A stretch of DNA of 22,545 nt from JASJHI01 sp033791105. GTDB taxonomy: Bacteria > Actinomycetota > Acidimicrobiia > Acidimicrobiales > Ilumatobacteraceae. Positions within the stretch are counted from its first letter, which is position 1. Each line of letters starts with the position of its first letter. Location of the stretch: assembly GCA_033791105.1 (NCBI GenBank), contig JASJHI010000465.1, forward strand, positions 1-22,545, in the 5' to 3' direction. The notes under the pieces are model-generated. The model was not told the origin of the DNA, searched no databases, and was given only the letters and a program-made list of their open reading frames with translations. Positions 14,348 through 21,533 of this stretch are shown here, piece after piece. The position numbers were made by a program, and so were the translations under genes.

Positions 14348-15816
14348 CCGAAGTCGACGGTTCCGCTCCCGCTGAGGCCATCGACACTTCGGCACGTCCG
14401 ACTCGCGCCCCCACCCGACCCATCGTGGTCGCCGCGAACCGGCTGCCGGTGATGCGCACGGATGACGGCTGGGCCCCGAGTCCCGGCGGCCTGGTCCGCG
14501 CACTGTTGCCGCTCCTGCGATCATCCGGCGGCCTCTGGGTCGGCTGGACCGGCGACCCCGACGATGCGGCCGAGCCCTTCCGGGCCGAGGGCGTCGAGTT
14601 GCACCCCGTGGCAATCAGCGCGCAGGAGATCGAGCTGTACTACGAGGGATTCTCCAACGACGCGCTCTGGCCGCTCTATCACGACGCACTCCGCGAATCG
14701 AACTACGACAACGATGCATGGGACGCATACCACGACGTCAATAATCGCTTCGCCGTCACGCTCGCCGAGATCGCGCCGCCCCACTCGGTCGTGTGGATCC
14801 ACGACTACCAACTGCAGCTCGTGCCGGCGATGCTGCGCAATCTGCGGCCCGACGTCACGATCGGCTTCTTCCTCCACATCCCGTTCCCACCCTTCGAGCT
14901 GTTCTCACGGCTGCCGTGGCGCACGGAGATCATCGAGGGCCTGCTCGGCTGTGACCTGGTCGGCTTCCAGCGCCCGATGGGCGCCGCCAACTTCATCGCC
15001 TCGGCCGAGCAACTGCTCAACACCGACAACGACGACAACACGGTCCACAACACGACACACGACACCCAGGTCGGCGTCTTCCCGATCTCGATCGACGTCG
15101 ACGAGGTCGAGGAGATAGCCGCCGGACGCGCGACCCGCCAGGCGACGAGCCGCATCCGTACACGTCTCGGCGACCCCGAAGTGATCCTGCTCGGCGTCGA
15201 CCGGCTCGACTACACCAAGGGAATCGGCCTGCGTCTCCAGGCTTTCGCGGCACTGCTCGAGTCGGGCGATCTCGATCCGGAAACGGACGTGATGATCCAG
15301 GTCGCGACGCCAACCCGTGAAGCGGTCGAGCACTACCAGGACGAACGCCATGAGATCGAACGACTCGTCGGCGAGATCAACGGTCGTTATTCCCGTATCG
15401 GCCTGCCCGTGGTGCACTACCTCTACCGCACCCTCGACTACGCCGAATTGATCGCGCTCTATCGCGCTGGTGATGTGATGCTCGTGACGCCGTTCCGCGA
15501 CGGGATGAACCTGGTCGCCAAGGAGTACTGCGCCGCGCACATCGACGGTGATGGCGTGCTCGTGTTGTCCGAGTTCGCCGGAGCCGCCGACGAGTTGACC
15601 GACGCCGTGCTCGTCAATCCGCACGACGACATCGCCCTCCAGCAGGCGATCAAGACGGGGGTCGAGATGCACCGCCACGAGCGCCGCGAGCGGATGGCCG
15701 CACTGCGCACGCAGATCCGCCAGAGCGACCTTCAGGGCTGGGCCGACCGCTTCCTCGACGCGCTCGACGTCGCGGCCGACGCGAAGCCGGCAACCGACAT
15801 CGACTCGTCGCCCTGA
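14344..15816 (+). CDS. otsA: Trehalose-6-phosphate synthase (GT20)
   Basis: A 490-aa glycosyltransferase family 20 enzyme. It has the N-terminal IVVAANRLPV and PGGLV loop (about 47-51), VVWIHDYQLQLVP, the nucleotide-sugar site GVDRLDYTKGIGLRL, and FRDGMNLVAKEY near the C-terminus. It transfers glucose from UDP- or GDP-glucose to glucose-6-phosphate, making trehalose-6-phosphate in the cytoplasm for osmotic and desiccation protection. The start GTG overlaps the previous stop in a GTGA arrangement, so translation is probably coupled. About 25 residues of low-complexity Pro/Thr/Ala sequence precede the conserved core. The phosphatase gene follows after 6 bases. Confidence 0.95.
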   Translation: MTEVDGSAPAEAIDTSARPTRAPTRPIVVAANRLPVMRTDDGWAPSPGGLVRALLPLLRSSGGLWVGWTGDPDDAAEPFRAEGVELHPVAISAQEIELYYEGFSNDALWPLYHDALRESNYDNDAWDAYHDVNNRFAVTLAEIAPPHSVVWIHDYQLQLVPAMLRNLRPDVTIGFFLHIPFPPFELFSRLPWRTEIIEGLLGCDLVGFQRPMGAANFIASAEQLLNTDNDDNTVHNTTHDTQVGVFPISIDVDEVEEIAAGRATRQATSRIRTRLGDPEVILLGVDRLDYTKGIGLRLQAFAALLESGDLDPETDVMIQVATPTREAVEHYQDERHEIERLVGEINGRYSRIGLPVVHYLYRTLDYAELIALYRAGDVMLVTPFRDGMNLVAKEYCAAHIDGDGVLVLSEFAGAADELTDAVLVNPHDDIALQQAIKTGVEMHRHERRERMAALRTQIRQSDLQGWADRFLDALDVAADAKPATDIDSSP

Positions 15817-15822
15817 GCTCCG

Positions 15823-16593
15823 ATGACCGACCAATACGACGATCCGACCGCGCTCGCGGCGCTCGTCACCGCCCTGTCGAGGCCGCTGCTGATCGGGCTC
15901 GACGTCGACGGAGTGCTCGCGCCGATCGTCCGACACCCTGACGAGGCCACGCTCCTCGACGGGATCGACGCGGCACTCGACCGGCTCACCGCCACCGACG
16001 GTTGGCTCGTCGCGGTCGTCTCGGGACGCTCGCTCGACGACCTCCACCGCTTCGCGTTCCACGCCGACGTGACGGTGGTCGGCAGTCATGGCATGGAGAC
16101 ACACGGCGTGCCGCTCGAACTGACGCCGGCCGAGACCGACCGGTTCCAGCGGCTCGAAGCGCTGGCCGACGATGCCGTCGAGTCGGCAGGCGCCGGCGCG
16201 TGGGCAGAAGTGAAGCCGGCGAGTATTGCGGTGCATGTCCGTGAGGCCGACGGCGAGTCGGCACGCCACGCACTCGATCGGCTCGCCGGCTCGGTCGGCG
16301 ATGTCGACGGAGCGAGCTCGATCGCCGGGAGCGCGGTCCTGGAAGTGTTCGCCCGCGCAGCCGGCAAGGGTGGGGCCCTGCGATCGTTGCGCGAACGCCA
16401 CCGCGCGGCGACCACGGTGTTCGTCGGCGACGACGTCACCGATGAGCACGCGTTCGAGGCGCTCGAACCCGGCGACGTCGCCGTCAAGGTCGGCGATGAC
16501 CCGACGATCGCGGCACACCGGTTGCCCGATCCCGCCGCGGTGTTGACATGGCTCCGCGCACTTGCCGCGCCCGACGTGGTCGACGACATCTGA
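15823..16593 (+). CDS. otsB: Trehalose-6-phosphate phosphatase
   Basis: A 256-aa HAD-superfamily phosphatase. The nucleophile motif is GLDVDGVLAPI (Asp27 and Asp29; most members have DGTL, here Val replaces Thr), followed by a VVSGRSLDDL motif II region. The cap contains SHGMETHG and KPASIAVHVREAD, and the distal Mg motif is VFVGDDVTDEHAF. It removes the phosphate from trehalose-6-phosphate. It lies 6 bases after otsA and ends the operon; the convergent rnhB stop is 11 bases away, with no evident hairpin. Confidence 0.93.
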   Translation: MTDQYDDPTALAALVTALSRPLLIGLDVDGVLAPIVRHPDEATLLDGIDAALDRLTATDGWLVAVVSGRSLDDLHRFAFHADVTVVGSHGMETHGVPLELTPAETDRFQRLEALADDAVESAGAGAWAEVKPASIAVHVREADGESARHALDRLAGSVGDVDGASSIAGSAVLEVFARAAGKGGALRSLRERHRAATTVFVGDDVTDEHAFEALEPGDVAVKVGDDPTIAAHRLPDPAAVLTWLRALAAPDVVDDI

Positions 16594-16604
16594 CGCCTCT
16601 GCGT

Positions 16605-17300
16605 TCAGAACAATGCGGTCTGCCCGGCCGGCGGCGTGCGCCTGATCGCCGTCCAGGGGACATAGTGATCCATGAAGACCCACGTGCGTCGGTGAATCGC
16701 CGATGGCCCGTACCCGACCAACGCTGACTTGTGTTTCGGGCAGGGATACCCCTTGTTGGTGTCGAACGACCAGTGGGGATAGTGCTCGGCCAACTCACGC
16801 ATCTGGCGGTCGCGGGTGACCTTCGCGAGGATGCTGGCGGTGGCGACGCTGAGGCACCGCAGGTCGGCCTTCACAACGAGTTCGACGTGGTCGACCGACG
16901 GTGACACGAAGTCCCACCGGCCGTCGGTGACCGCGACATCGGGTCGGACGTCGAGCCCCGCGACCGCGCGTGCGGCGGCGAGCTTCTGTGCTGCGGACAT
17001 GCCGAGACGATCACATTCGACCTGGCTCGCCGACCCCACAGCCCAGGAGATGCACCAGTCGTCGAGCCGGTCGAACAGATGCTCGCGTTCAGCTTCGGAG
17101 AGGAGCTTGGAGTCGCGCACCCCGTTGACCCGTGTGTCGCGGGGCAACACCGCCGCGCCGACCATCAAGGGGCCTGCCCAGGCCCCACGACCGACCTCGT
17201 CGATCCCGACAACGGTCTCGTGACCGCGATCCCACAGTTCCTGCTCGATCGCGCGCGTCGGTGCCCGCTTCTTCGAGACACTCTTTCGGCGCGCTGGCAT
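16605..17300 (-). CDS. rnhB: Ribonuclease HII
   Basis: A 231-aa protein with the RNase HII signature IDEVGRGAWAGP (Asp34, Glu35), VTDG (Asp126) and KADLRCLSVATASILAKVTRD (Asp146 and final Asp164), the four carboxylates of the metal site. It cleaves RNA in RNA-DNA hybrids and single ribonucleotides embedded in DNA. An extra Lys/Arg-rich N-terminus of about 20 residues precedes the core. It starts 12 bases after the selD stop, so it is probably co-transcribed. Length and motifs fit the family. Confidence 0.95.
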   Translation of the reverse strand: MPARRKSVSKKRAPTRAIEQELWDRGHETVVGIDEVGRGAWAGPLMVGAAVLPRDTRVNGVRDSKLLSEAEREHLFDRLDDWCISWAVGSASQVECDRLGMSAAQKLAAARAVAGLDVRPDVAVTDGRWDFVSPSVDHVELVVKADLRCLSVATASILAKVTRDRQMRELAEHYPHWSFDTNKGYPCPKHKSALVGYGPSAIHRRTWVFMDHYVPWTAIRRTPPAGQTALF

Positions 17301-17312
17301 TTCCGGCGTGGA

Positions 17313-18356
17313 TCAGCGGAGCACGAGCTGCGGTTCGCCCGCCGCGACCTCACCGACGCGCCACCAGCCCTCGCTCGCGTCGAGGGCGTCGGCGGCGGCC
17401 GGGTCGACCGCCGCCAGAAGCCCACCAGACGTCTGCGGATCGAAGCACAGCGCCTCGGACCCAGATGCCGCGGTGGAGTCGAGATGCCCCGCCAGGTAGT
17501 CGCGGTTGCGCTGGTCGCCGCCCGTGAGATGGCCGGCATCGGCGATGCGCTGTGCTCCCGGATAGGTGACGAGCGAGGTCGTGTCGACAACGGCCCTGGA
17601 ACCGCTGCGTTCGGCCATCTCCCAGCCGTGGCCGGCAAGCCCGTACCCGGTGACGTCGGTGACCGCGTGGACGGCACCCTCGATTCCCGTCAGCGTCTCG
17701 GCGGCGCCGCGGTTGAGGCGCCGCATACCAGCGGTCGCCACGGCCTGCTCCTCGGCACCACCGTGGGCCAGGGCGAGCCCGGTACCGATCGGCTTCGAGA
17801 GCATCAGGACATCGCCGGGAAGGGCACCAGCCTTGCGGAACACCTTGTCGGGGTGCACGATGCCCTGCACCGCGAGTCCGAAGATCGGCTCGGGATTGCG
17901 GATCGTGTGTCCGCCGGCGATCGAACCGCCGGCTTCAGCGACGACCTGCGCCGCCGCACCGAAGATCGCCACGATCGCCTCGCGGGGGAAGTCCTCAGGA
18001 AACGCCGCCACGTTGATCGCGACCGCGACGCGGCCTCCCATCGCGTAGACATCGCTGCACGCGTTGGCCGCGGCGATCGCACCGAAATCCGCGGGATGGT
18101 CGACGAGCGGCGGGAAGAAGTCGGTGGTCGAGACGAGGGCCACGTCGTCGGACACCTGGTAGATCGCGGCATCGTCGAACGGCGCCAAGCCAACGAGCAA
18201 CGACGGGTCAGAGGATGCCGGGAAGTCGGCGACGAGATCCTTGAGCAGCGCCGCGCCCCACTTCGCAGCACAACCGCCACAGGACGTCCACTCCGTGAGC
18301 CGCAGCCCGGAGAAGTCGTGATCGTGCTCGGACGGTGCGGCGGTCCCCATCGACAT
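17313..18356 (-). CDS. selD: Selenide, water dikinase (selenophosphate synthase)
   Basis: A 347-aa AIR-synthase-related enzyme. The catalytic pair is visible as Cys29 and Lys32 in CGGCAAK (the usual CxxK), followed by the ATP/Mg site APFDDAAIYQV and TTDFFPPLVDHPADFG, then ANACSDVYAMGG. It makes selenophosphate from selenide and ATP, feeding selenocysteine, selenouridine tRNA or labile-selenium cofactors. No selA, selB, selC or ybbB-type gene is in the window, so the downstream use is unknown. Cys rather than selenocysteine is encoded at the active position (no in-frame TGA). The ATG at 18356 follows a TAGGCT hexamer by 6 bases. Confidence 0.93.
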   Translation of the reverse strand: MSMGTAAPSEHDHDFSGLRLTEWTSCGGCAAKWGAALLKDLVADFPASSDPSLLVGLAPFDDAAIYQVSDDVALVSTTDFFPPLVDHPADFGAIAAANACSDVYAMGGRVAVAINVAAFPEDFPREAIVAIFGAAAQVVAEAGGSIAGGHTIRNPEPIFGLAVQGIVHPDKVFRKAGALPGDVLMLSKPIGTGLALAHGGAEEQAVATAGMRRLNRGAAETLTGIEGAVHAVTDVTGYGLAGHGWEMAERSGSRAVVDTTSLVTYPGAQRIADAGHLTGGDQRNRDYLAGHLDSTAASGSEALCFDPQTSGGLLAAVDPAAADALDASEGWWRVGEVAAGEPQLVLR

Positions 18357-18362
18357 TCCGCG

Positions 18363-18368
18363 AGCCTA
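18363..18368 (-). promoter_or_regulatory. Candidate -10 (TAGGCT) for selD-rnhB, leaderless
   Basis: TAGGCT on the minus strand matches TAnnnT and ends 6 bases before the selD ATG at 18356. Confidence 0.5.
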
Positions 18369-18529
18369 CGGGCAGGAGTGGCCGCGTCAGCCGCGAGGAG
18401 CAGGGCGAGGCGGGGGCGAAGCCGACTTCCCTTTCTGTGCGCAAATGGACCGGCAACGGCACGAACGAGACGATCGCCGCCGCGCGATGCAGCTGCACCG
18501 TTACGTCGAGCGGTACGCCCATCCGGATC
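18369..18529. other. Intergenic stretch between the 436-aa gene and selD
   Basis: About 160 bases upstream of the selD promoter. I checked both strands for a selenocysteine tRNA or other tRNA-like cloverleaf and found none. A short open frame on the minus strand (start near 18522) overlaps selD and has no recognised similarity. Nothing else was recognised here. Confidence 0.4.
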
Positions 18530-19840
18530 TCACGAAGGCTCAATTCTCCCCGCCGGCGGAGGGTGCCCCACTGGCCCACCGGCGACCGGGATGTGGCGTG
18601 GCCGGCTCGGCGCCGCCCAGAGCGCCTCGCCCGAACGCTGGTCGGTCGACCAGTCGACATCGACACCGGAGGCTGTCAGGGGAAGCGGCTCGCCCACCTG
18701 CTCCCACAGGAGCGCAGGGCGTTCGCCGTGCCATCGCACGGCATACGACACCGACGACGCGACGCCGGTGGGCACACCGTGCACCTCGAATCCGGTGCCG
18801 CGCCATGGTGTCGGAATCCCGGCCGGGAGCAGGTCGGCCCAACCGACCCCTGGGGACGCAAGGTACCGCTCGACGCCACGCACGAAGCGTCCCGTCGATG
18901 CACCGCGGGTGATCTGCGAGAGGGCTGCGACCGGCTCGCGAGCGAACGTGCCTCGTCTCCTCATCCGGGCGATGTCTCCCGCCGCCCGGCCGTCGCCTGC
19001 TGACTGGGCGATCCGTTCAGCGGCGACGAGAACGGCCTCGATGTCTTCCCCGCTTCCTGCCGCTTCCCGCCGACCGATCGACTCGAGCGGGGCGACGAGA
19101 TCCGGCATCCATGCGTCAGCGGGTTCGCCGAGACGGACGAGTTCGGCAACGTCGAGCACGAAGCCGGCCGGGTCGTCATCGACGGCCACAGGTCCGCACA
19201 GCAGCAGGTCACACCGCGCTTCGGAAACACTCTCCACGAGCCACTCGTCGGGGAGGTCGAGCCGGCTTGCGCGGTCGACGGTGGCCGTCCAGCCGGCGAT
19301 CACGGCGTCTCGGTCGGCGTGGACGCCACCCAGGGCGCGCCCGCGCCACCGGTCCGGTTCGTTCGGGATGGCGACACGGACTGCGGCCCGGTGACCGACC
19401 GGCAGGACGAACGCGTCCGGCGGCAGATCGATTCCCTTGATGGGCACGTCCGCGGGCGGTCGATCGGTGAGCACCGGCAGCCCCGAGAACGCGATCGCGA
19501 ACGGGAGCGGCGAGTCGTTGGTCACCTCGACGAAGGTCAGCCCACCACGATCCGGAATCGACCAGACGTGCTGGACCGCGTCGCCGTCGGGCACCCGCAC
19601 ACGGGTCTCGACGACCGGCGTGCCCGCGATGCGGCGCTGGCGGACCGCTGACTCGACCGCCGGATCGTGCCAACGATCCTCGGCCGCGACGAACCAGCGC
19701 AGTGTCCCAGGCGATGCGCCGCCATTCCCCCACGGCACCACGTCGCCCCAAGGCGTCACGTCGGCCCGACACGGCTGCCCGACGATGCCGACGGTGACCA
19801 CAGCGGCGTCGCCCCGTTTGTCGCCCGGTCTGGCAGTCAC
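18530..19840 (-). CDS. Conserved-looking protein of unknown function downstream of gpsA
   Basis: A 436-aa protein, not recognised. The start chosen is the GTG at 19840, overlapping the gpsA stop in a GTGA arrangement; the frame is open further upstream within gpsA. No signal peptide or transmembrane segment is visible, so it is probably cytoplasmic. The first 230 residues look beta-rich (WGDVVPWGNGG, VETRVRVPDGDAVQHVWSI, FVEVTNDSPLPFAIAF) and resemble a beta-sandwich. The middle (about 255-340) is alpha-helical and includes DIEAVLVAAERIAQSAGDG. The end turns beta-rich again with several Trp (RWHGERPALLWEQVGEP). The carbohydrate-enzyme-like look of the N-terminus is only an impression. Base composition and codon usage match the neighbours. 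Confidence 0.75.
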   Translation of the reverse strand: MTARPGDKRGDAAVVTVGIVGQPCRADVTPWGDVVPWGNGGASPGTLRWFVAAEDRWHDPAVESAVRQRRIAGTPVVETRVRVPDGDAVQHVWSIPDRGGLTFVEVTNDSPLPFAIAFSGLPVLTDRPPADVPIKGIDLPPDAFVLPVGHRAAVRVAIPNEPDRWRGRALGGVHADRDAVIAGWTATVDRASRLDLPDEWLVESVSEARCDLLLCGPVAVDDDPAGFVLDVAELVRLGEPADAWMPDLVAPLESIGRREAAGSGEDIEAVLVAAERIAQSAGDGRAAGDIARMRRRGTFAREPVAALSQITRGASTGRFVRGVERYLASPGVGWADLLPAGIPTPWRGTGFEVHGVPTGVASSVSYAVRWHGERPALLWEQVGEPLPLTASGVDVDWSTDQRSGEALWAAPSRPRHIPVAGGPVGHPPPAGRIEPS

Positions 19841-20847
19841 GCGTCGAACTCGCCCTTGTTCGACCGCTGCATCAAGATCTCGAGCGCGACAGCCGGCGGT
19901 CGGTGCTCGTGACACACCGCGACCACCTGTTCGGTGATCGGCATGTCGACATCGTGCTCGAGTGCCAGCTCGAGCACGCTCGGCGACGACTTGACACCCT
20001 CGGCCACCATGTTCGTGCCGGCGAGAATCTCCTCGATCGACTTCCCTGCGCCGAGCTGGAGCCCGACCTGATTGTTTCGGCTCTGCTTCGACGAGCATGT
20101 TGCGATGAGGTCACCCATCCCGGCGAGGCCGGCAAATGTCAGCGGGTCGCCGCCCATGGCAATACCCAGACGCGACATCTCCGCGATGCCCCGCGTGATC
20201 AGGGTCGCCCGCGTGTTGTCACCGAATCCCATCCCCTCGACCATCCCGGCGGCGATCGCGATGACATTCTTCACGACACCTGCGACCTCACAGCCGACGA
20301 CGTCCGGATTCGTGTAGACACGCAGGGTTGGTCCGCTGAAGATCCGTTGCAGCTCATCGGCAATCGTGACGTCGTCGATGGCGACGACGCTCGCCGCCGG
20401 CTGGCCGACGATGATCTCTTTCGCCAGGTTCGGCCCGGTAAGGACGGCCACCGGGTGGCCCGGAATCTCCTCCGCGGTCACCTCGCTCATGCGTTGGCGC
20501 GTTCCGCGTTCGAGACCCTTCGCCAACGTGACGACAGGGACCCACGGTCGCACGAATGGTGCAGCATCCGAGGCAACCTGGCGATAGCCGTGCGACGGCA
20601 CCGCCATGACGACAACGTCCGCGTTGCTGACCGCCTCCTCGAGTGAGGCGGTCGCGTGGAGATCGGTGGGGAGGGTCTGCCCGGGGAGGTACTCCTCGTT
20701 GTGGTGTCGCGCGTTGATGTCGCTCGCGAGATCCTCCCGCCGCGCCCAGAGCGTCGTGGGCGTATTGACGCTGGCCAGCGCGGCGACGGTCGTGCCCCAG
20801 GATCCGGCTCCGATCACCGCAACCCTGATGTTGTCGCGCTCGCTCAC
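19837..20847 (-). CDS. gpsA: Glycerol-3-phosphate dehydrogenase [NAD(P)+]
   Basis: A 336-aa enzyme. The N-terminal Rossmann motif is VAVIGAGSWGTT (about 9-20), followed by VVVMAVPSH, the family motif LTGPNLAKEI (about 136-145), and the catalytic lysine in VAGVVKNVIAIAAG (Lys193), then GDNTRATLITRG. It reduces dihydroxyacetone phosphate to glycerol-3-phosphate for phospholipid synthesis. The GTG at 20847 follows a TATGGT hexamer by 8 bases, suggesting a leaderless mRNA. It is divergent from cofC, and the 436-aa gene overlaps its stop. Confidence 0.95.
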   Translation of the reverse strand: MSERDNIRVAVIGAGSWGTTVAALASVNTPTTLWARREDLASDINARHHNEEYLPGQTLPTDLHATASLEEAVSNADVVVMAVPSHGYRQVASDAAPFVRPWVPVVTLAKGLERGTRQRMSEVTAEEIPGHPVAVLTGPNLAKEIIVGQPAASVVAIDDVTIADELQRIFSGPTLRVYTNPDVVGCEVAGVVKNVIAIAAGMVEGMGFGDNTRATLITRGIAEMSRLGIAMGGDPLTFAGLAGMGDLIATCSSKQSRNNQVGLQLGAGKSIEEILAGTNMVAEGVKSSPSVLELALEHDVDMPITEQVVAVCHEHRPPAVALEILMQRSNKGEFDA

Positions 20848-20855
20848 GGGCGGTC

Positions 20856-20861
20856 ACCATA
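20856..20861 (-). promoter_or_regulatory. Candidate -10 (TATGGT) for gpsA, leaderless
   Basis: TATGGT on the minus strand matches TAnnnT and ends 8 bases before the gpsA GTG at 20847. It lies within the 74-base divergent region shared with cofC. Confidence 0.5.
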
Positions 20862-20907
20862 CTGCCGGTGCGCACACCGGGACACGCCGGGTCGGCGGCC
20901 GTCGAAG

Positions 20908-20913
20908 TACAGT
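20908..20913 (+). promoter_or_regulatory. Candidate -10 (TACAGT) for cofC, leaderless
   Basis: TACAGT matches TAnnnT and ends 8 bases before the GTG at 20922, supporting that start over the upstream GTG at 20868. Confidence 0.55.
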
Positions 20914-20921
20914 CGCTCGCA

Positions 20922-21533
20922 GTGCGCGCCGCCGTGTTGGTTCCGGTCAAACGATTCACCGCGGCGAAGGGCCGCCTGTCCGGCGTGCTCACGAACGCCG
21001 AGCGCGCGCGGCTCGCGCGGTGGATGGCGACCGGCGTGCTCGAAGCGGTCGCCGCGCTCCCGACGTTCGTGGCCTGCGACGACGAGGAGGTCGGCGAGTG
21101 GGCAGTGTCCCATGGTGCCTCGGTCCTCTGGGGCCCTGGGCTCGGCCTCAACGGCGCGGTGGACGACGGGATCGGCCGGATCAGCGCCGCTGGACACGAC
21201 CACATCATCGTGACGCATGCCGATCTCCCTCGACCCTGGCGGCTCCCCGACATGGCGTCGAATGGCCGGATCACCATCGTGCCTGACACGATCCGCGACG
21301 GCACGAATGTGATGTCGTTCCCAACCGGCACTCCGATCGACGCGTCGTACGGCGGGCGGTCGTTCTCCCGCCACCTGGCCCAGGCCGAGGCATCCGCGCA
21401 GCAGGTCGACGTCGTCGATGACTCCGACCTGTCGCTCGATGTCGACACGCCGGACGACCTCGCACACCCATTGGTGAGGGAGGTGCTCCCTGAATGGGTC
21501 CGAACGAACCGGGGCAGCCGCCACTCCGCGTGA
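20922..21533 (+). CDS. cofC: 2-phospho-L-lactate/phosphoenolpyruvate guanylyltransferase (F420 biosynthesis)
   Basis: A 203-aa protein of the CofC/FbiD family. It starts VRAAVLVPVKRFTAAKGRL (the nucleotide-binding N-terminus), then has VTHADLPR (about 98-105), PDTIRDGTNVM (about 121-131) and SLDVDTPDDL (about 171-180). It couples GTP to 2-phospho-L-lactate or phosphoenolpyruvate to make the activated intermediate for the deazaflavin cofactor F420. An in-frame GTG at 20868 would add 18 residues that do not fit the family; the GTG at 20922 behind TACAGT is preferred. Other F420 genes (cofD/fbiA, fbiB, fbiC) are not in the window. The actinobacterial ortholog is called FbiD. Its 3' end overlaps the PIG-L gene. 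Confidence 0.92.
   Translation: MRAAVLVPVKRFTAAKGRLSGVLTNAERARLARWMATGVLEAVAALPTFVACDDEEVGEWAVSHGASVLWGPGLGLNGAVDDGIGRISAAGHDHIIVTHADLPRPWRLPDMASNGRITIVPDTIRDGTNVMSFPTGTPIDASYGGRSFSRHLAQAEASAQQVDVVDDSDLSLDVDTPDDLAHPLVREVLPEWVRTNRGSRHSA
21477..21491 (+). other. Short perfect hairpin AGGGAG-gtg-CTCCCT inside the cofC 3' end
   Basis: A 6-bp stem with a 3-base loop, located just before the ATG at 21494. Its left arm contains the GGGAGG Shine-Dalgarno-like string that would serve that ATG, so folding could hide it. Low evidence for function. Confidence 0.3.

Noticed and set aside
14905..16683. Very long minus-strand open frame (about 590 codons) across otsA and otsB
   Set aside because: It is antisense to two genes with clear catalytic motifs; long antisense frames are expected in GC-rich DNA, and its translation is Arg/Asp/Val-rich without domains.
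18357..18666. Minus-strand open frame overlapping selD and a possible tRNA-Sec upstream of it
   Set aside because: The frame overlaps selD and the 436-aa gene and has no family signature. No cloverleaf, T-loop consensus or UCA anticodon stem was found in the gap.
17079..19394. Plus-strand open frame of 771 codons antisense to rnhB, selD and the 436-aa gene
   Set aside because: It spans three genes on the opposite strand, has no recognisable domain and has Arg/Ser-rich composition typical of antisense shadows.
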